64,000 nt of DNA from Bog-756 sp963769905 (lineage in GTDB: Bacteria > Actinomycetota > Acidimicrobiia > Acidimicrobiales > RAAP-2), in the NCBI GenBank assembly GCA_963769905.1, contig CAVYNG010000002.1, positions 1,116,001-1,180,000 on the forward strand. Reading direction: 5' to 3'. Position numbers and translations under genes: made by a program. Numbering within the stretch: position 1 is the first letter of the stretch; every line of letters starts with the position of its first letter. Positions 8,132 through 16,965 of this stretch are shown here, piece by piece. The notes beneath the pieces are model-generated. The model was not told where the DNA came from. It did no database searches and saw nothing but the letters and a program-made list of their open reading frames with translations.

Positions 8132-9310
8132 CTAGGCGTCGAGCTCGCGAGCGCGGGCGAGAAGTCCTCTCGCGATCACCAGGCGTTGGATCTCGTTGGT
8201 ACCTTCGCCGATGACCATCAACGGAGCGTCGCGGTAATAACGCTCGACGGGAAGGTCGGTCGTGTACCCGACGCCGCCGTGGATCCGCATCGACTCGGTG
8301 GCGAGCTCGAGCGCGGTCTCGCTCGCGAACAGTTTGGCCATCCCGGCCTCGACGTCGCAGCGGGCACCTCTGGCCTTGCGCTCGGCCGCGCTCTGCGTCA
8401 AGAGGCGCGCCGCCTCGAGCCGTGTCCCCATGTCGGCGAGCTTCAGCTGGATCGCCTGGTGCTCGGCGATGGGCTTTCCGAACGTGGTCCTCGCTTGCGC
8501 GTACTCGAGAGCGGCGTCGAAGGCGGCTCGGGCCACCCCGACCGCCCGCGCCGCGATGTTGATCCGGCCGACTTCGAGCACGCCGAGTATCTGAGGAAGC
8601 CCTCGGCCGGCCTCCCCGACCAGGTTCCTTGCCGGGATCCGATGGTCGACGTACGACATCTCGACCGTCTCCACGCCCCGGTAGCCGAGCTTGCCGATGT
8701 GCCGGCTCACCGAGATGCCCTCGAAGGAGGGCCCGGGTTCCTTTTCGACGATGAATGCGCTGATCCCCTCGTCGGTGCGTGCGGCCAGTGCCACGAGAGC
8801 GGACCGCTCACCGTTGGTCACCCAGGCCTTGGTCCCGTTGACCACGTACTCGTCGCCGTCGCGCGCTGCCCGGCAGGTGAGGCTGCGTGTGTCGCTGCCG
8901 GCATCGGGCTCGGAGAGGGAGAGTGCGCCGCGCCTGTCGCCGGTGGCCATCGTGGGCAGCCAGCGCCGCCTCTGTTCCTCGTCGCCGTGCGCCAACAGCA
9001 GGGTCGCGACCATGGTGTGGGTATTGACGATGCCGGTGAGGCTCATCCACCCATAGGCCAATTCCTCGATGACCCTGACGTAGGTCAGGAGGTCGAGACC
9101 GAGACCGCCGTAGGTCTCCGGAATGGTCACACCGAAGAGCCCGAGCTTCCGCATCTGTCCCACGATCGCGTCGGGGAAACGGTCGTCGCGCTCGAGGTCG
9201 CCGACGACCGGCTGGACCTCCTTGGCCACGAAACGCCTTACCGTCTCGACGATCTCGCGCCGCACCTCGGGATCGGTGCCTGCGACGACGGCGTTGTGGT
9301 CGCTCGCCAC
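8132..9310 (-). CDS. Acyl-CoA dehydrogenase
   Basis: A 392-residue flavoprotein that introduces an alpha,beta double bond into an acyl-CoA and passes electrons to ETF. The three-domain fold is complete: N-terminal helices, the flavin-contact strand with LSEPDAGSDT and the WVTNG segment, and the C-terminal four-helix bundle. The C-terminal RIHGGVGYTTDLPVERYYRD and IGEGTNEIQRLVIARGLL are diagnostic; the glutamate in IGEGTNEIQ aligns with the catalytic base of short-chain dehydrogenases, so this subunit looks active on its own. The start is GTG at 9310, with a TAGGGT -10 box 8 nt upstream. It is divergent from the acyl-CoA synthetase at 9387. Confidence 0.94.
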   Translation of the reverse strand: MASDHNAVVAGTDPEVRREIVETVRRFVAKEVQPVVGDLERDDRFPDAIVGQMRKLGLFGVTIPETYGGLGLDLLTYVRVIEELAYGWMSLTGIVNTHTMVATLLLAHGDEEQRRRWLPTMATGDRRGALSLSEPDAGSDTRSLTCRAARDGDEYVVNGTKAWVTNGERSALVALAARTDEGISAFIVEKEPGPSFEGISVSRHIGKLGYRGVETVEMSYVDHRIPARNLVGEAGRGLPQILGVLEVGRINIAARAVGVARAAFDAALEYAQARTTFGKPIAEHQAIQLKLADMGTRLEAARLLTQSAAERKARGARCDVEAGMAKLFASETALELATESMRIHGGVGYTTDLPVERYYRDAPLMVIGEGTNEIQRLVIARGLLARARELDA

Positions 9311-9318
9311 GAGCGAAG

Positions 9319-9324
9319 ACCCTA
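9319..9324 (-). promoter_or_regulatory. Candidate leaderless -10 box for acyl-CoA dehydrogenase
   Basis: Read on the minus strand this is TAGGGT, a TANNNT box ending 8 nt before the GTG at 9310, so the transcript may begin at or next to the start codon. No ribosome-binding site is visible at this start, which agrees. Confidence 0.4.
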
Positions 9325-9386
9325 CACGAAGCCCCGTTGATCACCTTCTCGTTTTCGAGAACAATGTTTCCGATGGAGGGAGTCCC

Positions 9387-10898
9387 ATGAACGCCGAGCC
9401 TCTGCATCGAGGGCTCGAGGCCGCTTCGGACCGCTACGGCGATCACCCGGCGATCCTCGCGGGTGACGAGATGTGGTCGTTCGCCGTCCTCGATGGACTC
9501 GCCAATTCGTTCGCCCGGTCCCTTTCCGCGGCGGGTGTGACGGCGGGGGACCGCGTGGCGGTGATGACCACCAACCGACCCGAGTTCGTGGTCGCTGTCC
9601 ACGCCATGAGCAAGCTCGGGGCGGCTTCGGTCCTTCTCAGCCCGGCATGGAAGTCACGAGAAGTGGGGCACGCTCTCGACCTGACCGCACCCGTCCATGC
9701 GGTGGCCGACGGGGCAGGGGTGCAGATACTGGCCGAGCTCCTCGGGGAGGAGCGGGTGACCGATCTCGACGACGGTCGAGCCCTCACCGAGGCACTCGGT
9801 CACAGCCGCTCGAGGCCGCCGGCGGTCGACGTGCGCCCCGCGGGCGAGGCGCTGCTCGTCTTCAGTTCCGGCACGACGGGACTCCCCAAGGCGGTCCGGC
9901 ACACCCACTCCTCGATCGGCTGTGCCACCTCACACTGGTGCCGCGCACTGGGTCTCGGTCCGACCGACCGCTTCCAGGTGGCGACACCCCCGTCGCACAT
10001 CCTCGGGCTCCTCAACCTCCTCGCAGCGACCTCTGCCGGTGCCTCGGTCCGGCTGCATCGACGCTTCGACCTCGACGAGGTGCTCCACCGGATCGCCGCG
10101 GAGAACATGACCCTCGAGATGGCGGTCGCTCCGATCGCGCTCGCCATGGCCAACCATCCGGACCTCGAACGGTTCGACCTCTCCTCTCTGCGCTACATCA
10201 TGTGGGGCGCGACCCCCGTCACCGAGAGCGTGGCCCGGCGGGTCACCGAGCGAACCGGGGTCCGATGGTTGCCTGCGTACGGCGCGAGTGAGCTCCCGGT
10301 CATTTCTGCCAACCCGGTCGAGGAGCCCGACCGGTGGAGGCTCGACTCGGCGGGACTGCCTCCGGTCGGTGTCGAGCTGCGAGTGGCCGACCTCGACAGC
10401 GGTGAAGCGCTCGAGCCGGGAGGCGTCGGCGAGATCCAGGCGCGGAGTGCCTCGGTGATGGCCGGGTACCTGCCGGCCGCGGCGAACGCCGATGCGTTCG
10501 CCCATGGTTGGTACCGGACCGGTGACGTCGGTTGGCTCGAGCCCGAGGGGTGGGTCCATCTCACCGATCGGTCGAAGGAGATGATCAAGGTGAGCGGGTT
10601 CCAGGTCGCCCCTGCCGAGATCGAGGCCGTCCTGCACGGTCATCCTTCGGTGATCGACTGTGCGGTGTTCGGGGTGCCCGACGAGCGGACCGGCGAGGTT
10701 CCCGTGGCGGCCGTGCAGCTCGATCCCGACCGGCCGGCATCGGCCGAGGAGCTGCAACGGCTGGTCGCAGATTCGCTCGCGACGTACAAGCGGCTTGCCC
10801 ACGTGGTGACCGTCGACGCCGTCCCGCGCCTGCCGTCGGGCAAGGTGCTGCGCCGCACGCTCCGCGAGGAGTGGACGCCGAAAGTCGGAGCGACCTGA
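9387..10898 (+). CDS. AMP-forming acyl-CoA synthetase
   Basis: A 503-residue member of the ANL superfamily that activates a carboxylic acid to its acyl-adenylate and then to the CoA thioester. Motifs in order: the P-loop VFSSGTTGLPKAVRHTH at about 155-171, the adenine-binding YGASELPVIS region, the hinge segment DRSKEMIKVSGFQVAPAEIE, and the C-terminal PSGKVLRR with the catalytic lysine. ATG 9387 is chosen over much longer in-frame extensions because GGAGGG precedes it by 6 nt. It is divergent from the acyl-CoA dehydrogenase at 9310 and ends 34 bp from another convergent dehydrogenase, as expected for a catabolic island. The acid is unknown. Confidence 0.93.
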   Translation: MNAEPLHRGLEAASDRYGDHPAILAGDEMWSFAVLDGLANSFARSLSAAGVTAGDRVAVMTTNRPEFVVAVHAMSKLGAASVLLSPAWKSREVGHALDLTAPVHAVADGAGVQILAELLGEERVTDLDDGRALTEALGHSRSRPPAVDVRPAGEALLVFSSGTTGLPKAVRHTHSSIGCATSHWCRALGLGPTDRFQVATPPSHILGLLNLLAATSAGASVRLHRRFDLDEVLHRIAAENMTLEMAVAPIALAMANHPDLERFDLSSLRYIMWGATPVTESVARRVTERTGVRWLPAYGASELPVISANPVEEPDRWRLDSAGLPPVGVELRVADLDSGEALEPGGVGEIQARSASVMAGYLPAAANADAFAHGWYRTGDVGWLEPEGWVHLTDRSKEMIKVSGFQVAPAEIEAVLHGHPSVIDCAVFGVPDERTGEVPVAAVQLDPDRPASAEELQRLVADSLATYKRLAHVVTVDAVPRLPSGKVLRRTLREEWTPKVGAT

Positions 10899-10932
10899 AT
10901 CCGGTCCCCGAGTGTGCAGGGACCGGTGGAGG

Positions 10933-12189
10933 CTAACGGCCGCGCGGGACGTCGCGAAAGGGGACGTCGCGGTCGATCGCCTGCTCGCGTGGCATGCCGA
11001 GCACCCGCTCGGCGATGACGTTCCGGGCCATCTCGGTGGTCCCGCCGCCGATACAGGTCGTCTGGCGCATGAGGAATTCCGCGCCCGGTTCTGCGAAGAC
11101 TTCGTCTCCGTCGCTCCACGCGATGCCGGCCGAGCCCGCCACGTCGAACTGGATGGAGATGACCCGGGTGGTGACCGACGCCTTGAACAGGCGGGCGACG
11201 GCCGAGGACTGGTCGGACATCACGCCCGAGACGACCCCTTCGGAGATCCTCCTTGCGAGGTGTTCGCCGACCGTCTCGAGGGTCCGGGCTTCGCCGATCA
11301 GCTCGAGAGTCGAGGGGTCGTCGGTGCGGCCGGCCGCCCGGGCCGCCTCCACGATCGCCGGTGTGCCGTAGCGCCCCTGCGAGGTACCCACCGGGTCGGT
11401 GACGTAGGGCGAGTTGTACAGCATCCGCTCGTGGAACATCCACCTGGTGGCGACGGTCCAGCCGTCGTCGACCTCACCCACGCGTTCGGCGTCCGGGACG
11501 ATCACGTCGGTCAGGAACTCCTGGCAGAACTCCTTCGACCCGTTGAGCATCTCGATCCGGTGGATCTCGACGCCGGGCTGGTGGATGGGGAGCATGAACA
11601 CCGTGAGCCCGCGGTGCTTGGGGACGTCCCAGTTGGTGCGCGCGAGACACAGCGCCCAGTCCGACCACCAGGCGCCGGTGGTCCAGATCTTCGAGCCGTT
11701 GAGGATCCAGACGTCGCCGTCGCGCACCGCGGAGGTCAGCGCGCCGGCCAGGTCCGAACCTCCGCTCGGCTCGGAGAGGAACTGCGCCCAGATCTCCTCA
11801 CCCTTCAAGATCCGCGGGATGTGAAGCCGCTTCTGCTGCTCGGTCCCGAAGTCGAGGAGGACGGCCAAGCAGGGCGTGAAAGTCGGCACCTGCACGCGGA
11901 TCGGGTACTCGTAGCCTCCGAGCTCTTCGTTCAGCACTCGCTGGTGGGAAGGGGTGAGGCCCCGGCCCCCGTACTCCTCCGGGATGCAGATCCCGGCCAG
12001 CCCGGCGTCGAAGAGCATCCGCTGGAGCTCCCGGTCGTGCGCGACCGCGGCGAGCTCCACGTCGTCCTCGTGCCGGCTGATCACGTGCCCGACGACCTCG
12101 CCCGGGTCGAGTGGACGGAGATTGTCGCGGATCCACGATCGCGTGCGCGAGCGGAACCGGTCGAGGTTCTCGGTCGGTTCGGCGCTCAT
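10933..12189 (-). CDS. Acyl-CoA dehydrogenase, large subunit of a heteromeric pair
   Basis: A 418-residue acyl-CoA dehydrogenase. Characteristic segments are GICIPEEYGGRG, FLSEPSGGSDLAG with the flavin-contact strand, WILNGSKIWTTGA, and the C-terminal GGGTTEMARNVIAERVLG. In the last motif a glycine replaces the usual catalytic glutamate before GTTE, as in subunits of the alpha2beta2 dehydrogenases of steroid side-chain degradation that work only with a partner. The partner is next to it: the gene at 12186-13326 ends in an ATGA overlap with this ATG (12189). The start is fixed by that overlap rather than by longer in-frame extensions. Substrate class is inferred from family knowledge only. Confidence 0.92.
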   Translation of the reverse strand: MSAEPTENLDRFRSRTRSWIRDNLRPLDPGEVVGHVISRHEDDVELAAVAHDRELQRMLFDAGLAGICIPEEYGGRGLTPSHQRVLNEELGGYEYPIRVQVPTFTPCLAVLLDFGTEQQKRLHIPRILKGEEIWAQFLSEPSGGSDLAGALTSAVRDGDVWILNGSKIWTTGAWWSDWALCLARTNWDVPKHRGLTVFMLPIHQPGVEIHRIEMLNGSKEFCQEFLTDVIVPDAERVGEVDDGWTVATRWMFHERMLYNSPYVTDPVGTSQGRYGTPAIVEAARAAGRTDDPSTLELIGEARTLETVGEHLARRISEGVVSGVMSDQSSAVARLFKASVTTRVISIQFDVAGSAGIAWSDGDEVFAEPGAEFLMRQTTCIGGGTTEMARNVIAERVLGMPREQAIDRDVPFRDVPRGR

Positions 12190-13326
12190 GCATCCCCCAT
12201 GTCGTGGACGACTGCCGCCCCGATGCGTCGCCGGTGCTCCGCCGGCGTGCCGTAGAGCACCCGGTTCAAGGTGACCCGACGAAGGTAGAGGTGGAGGTCG
12301 AGCTCGAAGGTCAGACCGATCCCACCGTGGAGCTGGACGCATTCCTGCAGCAGGTTGGTGCCGTGCTCCCCGACGAACGCCTTGGCCGCACCGACCAGTT
12401 CTCCGGCGTGCGGGGATCCGGCTTGGACGGCTGCCGCAACCCCGTCGGCGATCGCATGGCTCGCTTCGAGCCATGCCTTCATCTCGGCGAAGCGGTGCTT
12501 CAACGCCTGGTAGGACGCGATCGGTCGCCCGAAGGTGTAGCGGTCGAACGCCCACTGCACGGTCATGTCGAATGCGGTCTGCATGGCACCGACGGTCTCG
12601 CTGGTGAGGATCACCACAGCCAGCTGGAGCTGCCGCTCGACGGCGCTCGACGCGCGACCGAGCTCACCCACCACCGCCTCGCGTGGGACCCGGACGTCGT
12701 CGAAGGTGACCGCCGACAACCGGCGGGTCAGGTCGACGCTCTGCAGCGGGACGACCGAGACACCGGGAGCATGGGCCGGCACGAGGACCTGGGTCAGTCC
12801 CTCGCCGGTGCGTCCGGTGACGAGCAGCTGGTGGGCTTGCTCGCCGAACTCGACCGGTCGCTTGGCGCCGTTCAACACCAGTTCGGAGCCCTCGGCCCGT
12901 ATCTCGAGCGTCACCGACCCGAGCTGGTCGTGAGGAGGCGGTTCGCGGTCGCACCAGGTTGCGATCACCTCTCCGGAGAGGAGGCCGTCGAGGACGGCGG
13001 ACTGCGCGCTCGGTGCCTCCTTCGTCGAGCGCGGCGGCCACCAGGTTGGTGGCGAGGAAAGGTCCGGGCGCGGCCCGTCGTCCGAACTCGTAGGCGAGCA
13101 GACTCAGGTCGACCACACCCTCCCCGCTCACGCTGCCGCCCCCGCGTTCCTCGCCGACGAGAAGCGAGGTCCACCCGAGCTCTGCGCCACGGCGCCAGTA
13201 CCGCTCGTCGAATCCCGCCGGGTCGTGGCGGAGATGGCGGATCTCGGCGACCGGAGCCTGCTCGTCGAGGAACTTGGCGGTGGTCTCGCGGAGGAAATCC
13301 TGGTCGGGGCTGAGCGTCAACAGCAC
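12186..13326 (-). pseudogene. Acyl-CoA dehydrogenase, small partner, one frameshift
   Basis: The N-terminal part starts at GTG 13326 (MLLTLSPDQDFLRETTAKFL) and reads to about residue 106 (AAALDEGGTE). The rest, from QSAVLDGLLSGEVIATW to DLHLYLRRVTLNRVLYG, continues in another frame to 12186. The switch lies at the alternating run GCGCGC at 13004-13009. Total length is 3n+1, so removing one base or adding one GC restores a normal protein of about 380 residues. Both halves are well-conserved dehydrogenase sequence with no other damage, so a sequencing or assembly slip, or a very recent mutation, is more likely than decay. It precedes the large subunit, coupled by ATGA, and follows the thioesterase at 13340 by 13 bp. 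Confidence 0.85.
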
Positions 13327-13339
13327 GGTCGCGCGCTCC

Positions 13340-14188
13340 TCAGAGACCGGACTTCGGATCGAGTGAGCCCTCGATCCGGCGCGCCATGCTGTCCTGCGCA
13401 AAGGTCGAGACCAACCCGCCCTCGCGGGTGAAGACCGCGCCCCTGCCGAAGATGCGTCCCCGCCCCGCATAGGAGCCTTCGTGCGCAACGAGCAACCACC
13501 CGCCGACGTCGACATCGTCGTGGAAGTGCGCGGTGTGGGAGATCACACCGGTCGAGATCGTCTGGTGGGCGTCGCGAACGCTGACCACGTCCGAGTGGGG
13601 TCGGAGGGCGGCGCCGATGATCAGCCCCGGCTGGGACCAGGCGACGATCGCCTGGTTGGCCGACACGGACTCGGGGGTCGCGGCGGCTCGGAACCAGACA
13701 TAGCTCACCGGCGAGCCGTCCGCGGCGACTGCGTCGGGGAGGTCGACGAGCCGGGCATCCGCATCGGGGAAGACCACACCCGCGTTGGCCGGTTCGCATT
13801 CGTCGGGGCCCGGTACCTCGGGCATCGGCGGCGCATGACGGACGAGATCGGGTGCGGGCGCGTTGGAAAGGACGAGGCCGCGAGAGAGGAGCCGGTCGCC
13901 CTGAAGGACGCTGATGGTCGAACTGGCCCATGCGCGACCCGAGTGCATGGTGTCCACCTCCAGTTCGAGCGGTCCGGAGCTGTACCGGCCTGCCCTGGCG
14001 AAGATGGCGTGGACCGAGGTCACTTCCTTCTCACCTCCGAGTGTAGCTTCGGAGGCCATGATCATCTGGGCGAGGATCTGCCCGCTGAAGACCACGTCGC
14101 GACCCTCGGGGTCCTTCTCCGGGTGGTTCGCGACGAACCGTCCCGGACCCGCCTCCTTCATCTTCAGCACGGCTGGAAGGTCAGCCAT
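13340..14188 (-). CDS. Acyl-CoA thioesterase-like, double hot-dog protein
   Basis: A 282-residue protein of the TesB-like double hot-dog thioesterase group, which hydrolyses acyl-CoA to free acid and CoA. Supporting segments are the first hot-dog half with VVFSGQILAQMIMASEAT and VTSVHAIFARAGRYSSGPLE, and the second half with HFHDDVDVGGWLLVAHEGSY and ARGRGRIFG-like turns near the end (GRGRIFGRGAVFTREGGLV). ATG 14188 follows a GTG at 14191; a GAGAAGAG ribosome site precedes both. It heads the run thioesterase, dehydrogenase pair, so all three are likely co-transcribed. The thioesterase may rescue CoA from dead-end intermediates or release a product. Confidence 0.82.
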   Translation of the reverse strand: MADLPAVLKMKEAGPGRFVANHPEKDPEGRDVVFSGQILAQMIMASEATLGGEKEVTSVHAIFARAGRYSSGPLELEVDTMHSGRAWASSTISVLQGDRLLSRGLVLSNAPAPDLVRHAPPMPEVPGPDECEPANAGVVFPDADARLVDLPDAVAADGSPVSYVWFRAAATPESVSANQAIVAWSQPGLIIGAALRPHSDVVSVRDAHQTISTGVISHTAHFHDDVDVGGWLLVAHEGSYAGRGRIFGRGAVFTREGGLVSTFAQDSMARRIEGSLDPKSGL

Positions 14189-14279
14189 CACGCTCTCTTC
14201 TCGTGCAGGCGCGCCACGTTCGAAGGCGATCGCGGCGACTCGGGTATCGGCAACAAAGGGAGGCGGCCGGCGCGCCGGC

Positions 14280-15548
14280 TCAGAAGACGCCGATGCCGGC
14301 GGCTTCGTTGCGCTTGCGCCACTCGGCCCTCGGCATCCGAGTCGTGTCCACGTCGACGGCGAGTGCCCGGAGTGCGCCGACGGACGCCTGTTCCTTCGGG
14401 ATCTGGACGAACGGGTCCCAGTCGAAGAAGCGGGTCGCGTTCTGCCAGGTGATCTTGTCGATCTCCTCGCCGGTGCACGAGGCCTGGTCGAACTCGTTCC
14501 AGGCGAACTCCGGTGAGTCCGGCCAGGTCGTGTCGGTGTGGGGATAGTCGCATTCCCAGGCGATCACGTCCATACCGATCTCGTGGCGGAGCTTCAGCCC
14601 AGAGGGGTCGGTGATGTAGCAGGCGAGGAAGTGCTCGCGGAAGACGTCCGAAGGCAGTTTGCCTTCACCGAAGCTGTTGTCGATCCATGCCTGGTTCTGG
14701 AAGTGGCGATCGATGCGGTCCAGATAGAAGGGAATCCATCCGATCCCGCCCTCCGACAGCGCGACCCGTAGACCCGGGAAACGCCGCAGGGTGGGACCGA
14801 AGAGCAAGTCTTGGGCGGTGAGCATCGTGAGTTGCGACGGGATCACGATCATGTGGTCGACCGGCGCCTCGGGTGCGAGCTGGACGATGTCCCAGGCTCC
14901 GCCGATGTGGAGCGACAGCACCATGTTCTCGTCGACGAGGGCTTGCAGCATCGGGTCCCAATGGCCCGACAGGAAGCTCGGCCAACCCTGCGAGTGGGGT
15001 GCCTCGAGGAAGCTGATCGAGCGGAATCCTCTCTTCGACAAGCGCTTGACCTCCTTCACCGCGAGGTCGACGTCCCACATGGGGAGGATGCCGAGAGGGA
15101 TGAAGCGTCCCGGGTAGGCACCGCACCACTCCTCGACGTGCCAGTCGTTGTAGGCCTGGAGCATCACGAGCGACAGCTCTTTGTCGATGGCCTCGGTGAA
15201 GGTCCGGGCGTTGAACCCTGCCATCGTGGGGAAGCACATCGACGCGAGGACGCCGTTGGCATTCATGTCACGTACGCGGTCGTGGACGTCGAAACAGCCG
15301 GGGCGCAGCTCGGTGAAGGCACCGGGGTGGAAGCCCCACTCCTCGCGAGGCCAGCCGACGGTGGCCGACATCCCGAACCTCGTCGACGTCTTCTGACCCT
15401 GGAAGACCCACTCGTCGATGCCTTCGTCGTTGCGGACCACCTTCGGCACCTCGTCGAGCCACCTCGCCGGGACGTGGTTCTTGTACATGTCCGGCGGCTC
15501 GATCACGTGGTCGTCGATGCTGACCAGGATCATGTCGTCCTTGTTCAT
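14280..15548 (-). CDS. Metal-dependent TIM-barrel amidohydrolase (amidohydrolase_2 type)
   Basis: A 422-residue member of the amidohydrolase_2 family, whose members hydrolyse C-C or C-N bonds or decarboxylate aromatic and related acids at a metal centre. The N-terminal LVSIDDHVIEPPDMYKNHVP, the MCFPTMAGF strand, and the C-terminal WECDYPHTDTTWPDSPE, with a metal-binding aspartate and histidine, are characteristic. ATG 15548 has GAAGGAG 7 nt upstream and is preferred to a longer in-frame extension. A close paralogue lies at 35823-37127 in the second island. It sits between the thioesterase and P450 genes on one strand. A ring-opening or decarboxylating step is inferred from the context. Confidence 0.87.
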   Translation of the reverse strand: MNKDDMILVSIDDHVIEPPDMYKNHVPARWLDEVPKVVRNDEGIDEWVFQGQKTSTRFGMSATVGWPREEWGFHPGAFTELRPGCFDVHDRVRDMNANGVLASMCFPTMAGFNARTFTEAIDKELSLVMLQAYNDWHVEEWCGAYPGRFIPLGILPMWDVDLAVKEVKRLSKRGFRSISFLEAPHSQGWPSFLSGHWDPMLQALVDENMVLSLHIGGAWDIVQLAPEAPVDHMIVIPSQLTMLTAQDLLFGPTLRRFPGLRVALSEGGIGWIPFYLDRIDRHFQNQAWIDNSFGEGKLPSDVFREHFLACYITDPSGLKLRHEIGMDVIAWECDYPHTDTTWPDSPEFAWNEFDQASCTGEEIDKITWQNATRFFDWDPFVQIPKEQASVGALRALAVDVDTTRMPRAEWRKRNEAAGIGVF

Positions 15549-15567
15549 GGGTGCTCCTTCTCGGCCG

Positions 15568-16782
15568 TCAGGACGTGAACACGGGCAGAGTCTCCCAGCC
15601 GCGCACCGTGGAGGTGCGCGCCTGCACGGCGTGCTCCCAGTCGACCTCCCATTCGGGGAAGCGTTGCAACACCTCGTCGAGCGCCACCCTTCCCTCGAGC
15701 CGGGCCAGGGCGGCACCGAGGCAGAGGTGGATCCCGTAGCCGAAGCTCAGGTGCCGGCCGACCTCCCGGTGGATGTCGAAGCGGTCCGCATCCTCGAAAT
15801 GCCGTTCGTCGCGGTTGGCCGAGCCGTTCAGCAACAACATCACGCTGCCTTCGGGAACCGTGCGACCGTAGTACTCGACGTCACGGGCGACAAAGCGCGC
15901 CTGAACCGGTGAGGGTGCCTCGTAGCGGAGGATCTCCTCGATCGCCCCGGGGATGAGAGAGCGATCGGCTGCGAGCTCCCTTCGCTGGTCCGGATGCTCG
16001 GCGAGGAGCTTGCCCGTCCACCCGATCAGTCTGGTGGTGGTCTCGTTTCCTGCGCCGGCGAGCATGCCGACGTAGGTGAGGACCTCTTGGCGGGTCAGCC
16101 GGCGGGTCATCCCGTTCTCGTCCTCGAACTCGACGGTCAGCAGTTGCGTCATCACGTCGTCGGAGGGGTTGTCCGCTCGCCAGTCGATGTACTGGGCGAA
16201 CATCTCGTGCTCGCTGATGTCCGGTGGCACCGACGGGACCTCGCCATCGCCCATCTTCAGACCTTCGTCGATGTGGTCGCGGATGGCCTCCTGGTCCTCT
16301 TCGGGGATTCCGAGGAGGTAGCCGATCGTCCGCATCGGCATCTGCGCCCCGATGTCGCGGATGAAGTCGAAACTGCCGCTTCCCACCAGCGGATCGAGGC
16401 TCCGAGCACAGAACTCCCGCACCTTCGGCTCGAGCCCGTTCATCTTCCGCGGCGTGAACACCCGGGAGAGCAGGGCCCGGTGCAAGTGGTGGATCGGGGG
16501 GTCCTCGAAGATCATCATTCCGGGGAAGATGGGCGTGTCGAGCGGCTGGTCGATGCACGACCTGATGATCTCGAGCACCGACCCCTTGCCCGACCGGTAG
16601 TTCTCCCAGTCGAGGAGGCCCTTTTCCACGTCATCGAAACGACTCAGCGCGTGGAAGTCGTACTTCTCGTTGTAATAGAGAGGTGCCCGGTCGCGGAGCC
16701 GCCTCCACACCGGGTAGGGATCGGCATCGATCTCGAAGTCGTAGGGGTCGTAGTAGACGTCGCTGTCACTCGTCACGGTCAC
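15568..16782 (-). CDS. Cytochrome P450
   Basis: A 404-residue soluble bacterial P450 monooxygenase. The I-helix oxygen-binding stretch appears as AGAGNETTTRLIGW, the K-helix ExxR as EEILRYE, and the haem-binding loop as LSFGYGIHLCLGAALARLE, whose cysteine is the thiolate ligand. Such enzymes need a ferredoxin and reductase, and none is encoded nearby. GTG 16782 is chosen: AAGGGG lies 10 nt upstream and it leads into VYYDPYDFEIDADPYPVW, the usual P450 N-terminus. It is the first gene of a minus-strand run with the amidohydrolase and is divergent from the dehydrogenase at 16966 across a shared promoter region. Confidence 0.95.
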   Translation of the reverse strand: MTVTSDSDVYYDPYDFEIDADPYPVWRRLRDRAPLYYNEKYDFHALSRFDDVEKGLLDWENYRSGKGSVLEIIRSCIDQPLDTPIFPGMMIFEDPPIHHLHRALLSRVFTPRKMNGLEPKVREFCARSLDPLVGSGSFDFIRDIGAQMPMRTIGYLLGIPEEDQEAIRDHIDEGLKMGDGEVPSVPPDISEHEMFAQYIDWRADNPSDDVMTQLLTVEFEDENGMTRRLTRQEVLTYVGMLAGAGNETTTRLIGWTGKLLAEHPDQRRELAADRSLIPGAIEEILRYEAPSPVQARFVARDVEYYGRTVPEGSVMLLLNGSANRDERHFEDADRFDIHREVGRHLSFGYGIHLCLGAALARLEGRVALDEVLQRFPEWEVDWEHAVQARTSTVRGWETLPVFTS

Positions 16783-16878
16783 GTCGCGCGTTCCCCTTCG
16801 ATCGATCGGTCCCGCTGCCGGCCGCTCTCGACATCCCGCTCTGGGTCGGCGGTTCTGGCTGCGCCCTCTGCTCACGCG

Positions 16879-16920
16879 AACTTACCTGATATTGACGTCG
16901 TCATCAAAACCTGAGAATCT
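16879..16920. promoter_or_regulatory. Face-to-face divergent promoters with adjacent -35 boxes
   Basis: Plus strand: TTGACG at 16892-16897, a 17-base spacer, then GAATCT at 16915-16920, reading toward the short-chain dehydrogenase at 16966. Minus strand: TTGATG at 16907-16902, a 17-base spacer, then TAAGTT at 16884-16879, reading toward the P450 at 16782. The two -35 boxes are only 4 bases apart, so the polymerases cannot bind at once. The plus -10 is weak. The same stretch also holds an imperfect inverted repeat (TTGA...TCAA), which could be an operator. Confidence 0.5.
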
Positions 16921-16965
16921 TCCGAACATGGTGCGACAACACGACAATTGCGCGAGCACGCGGCC

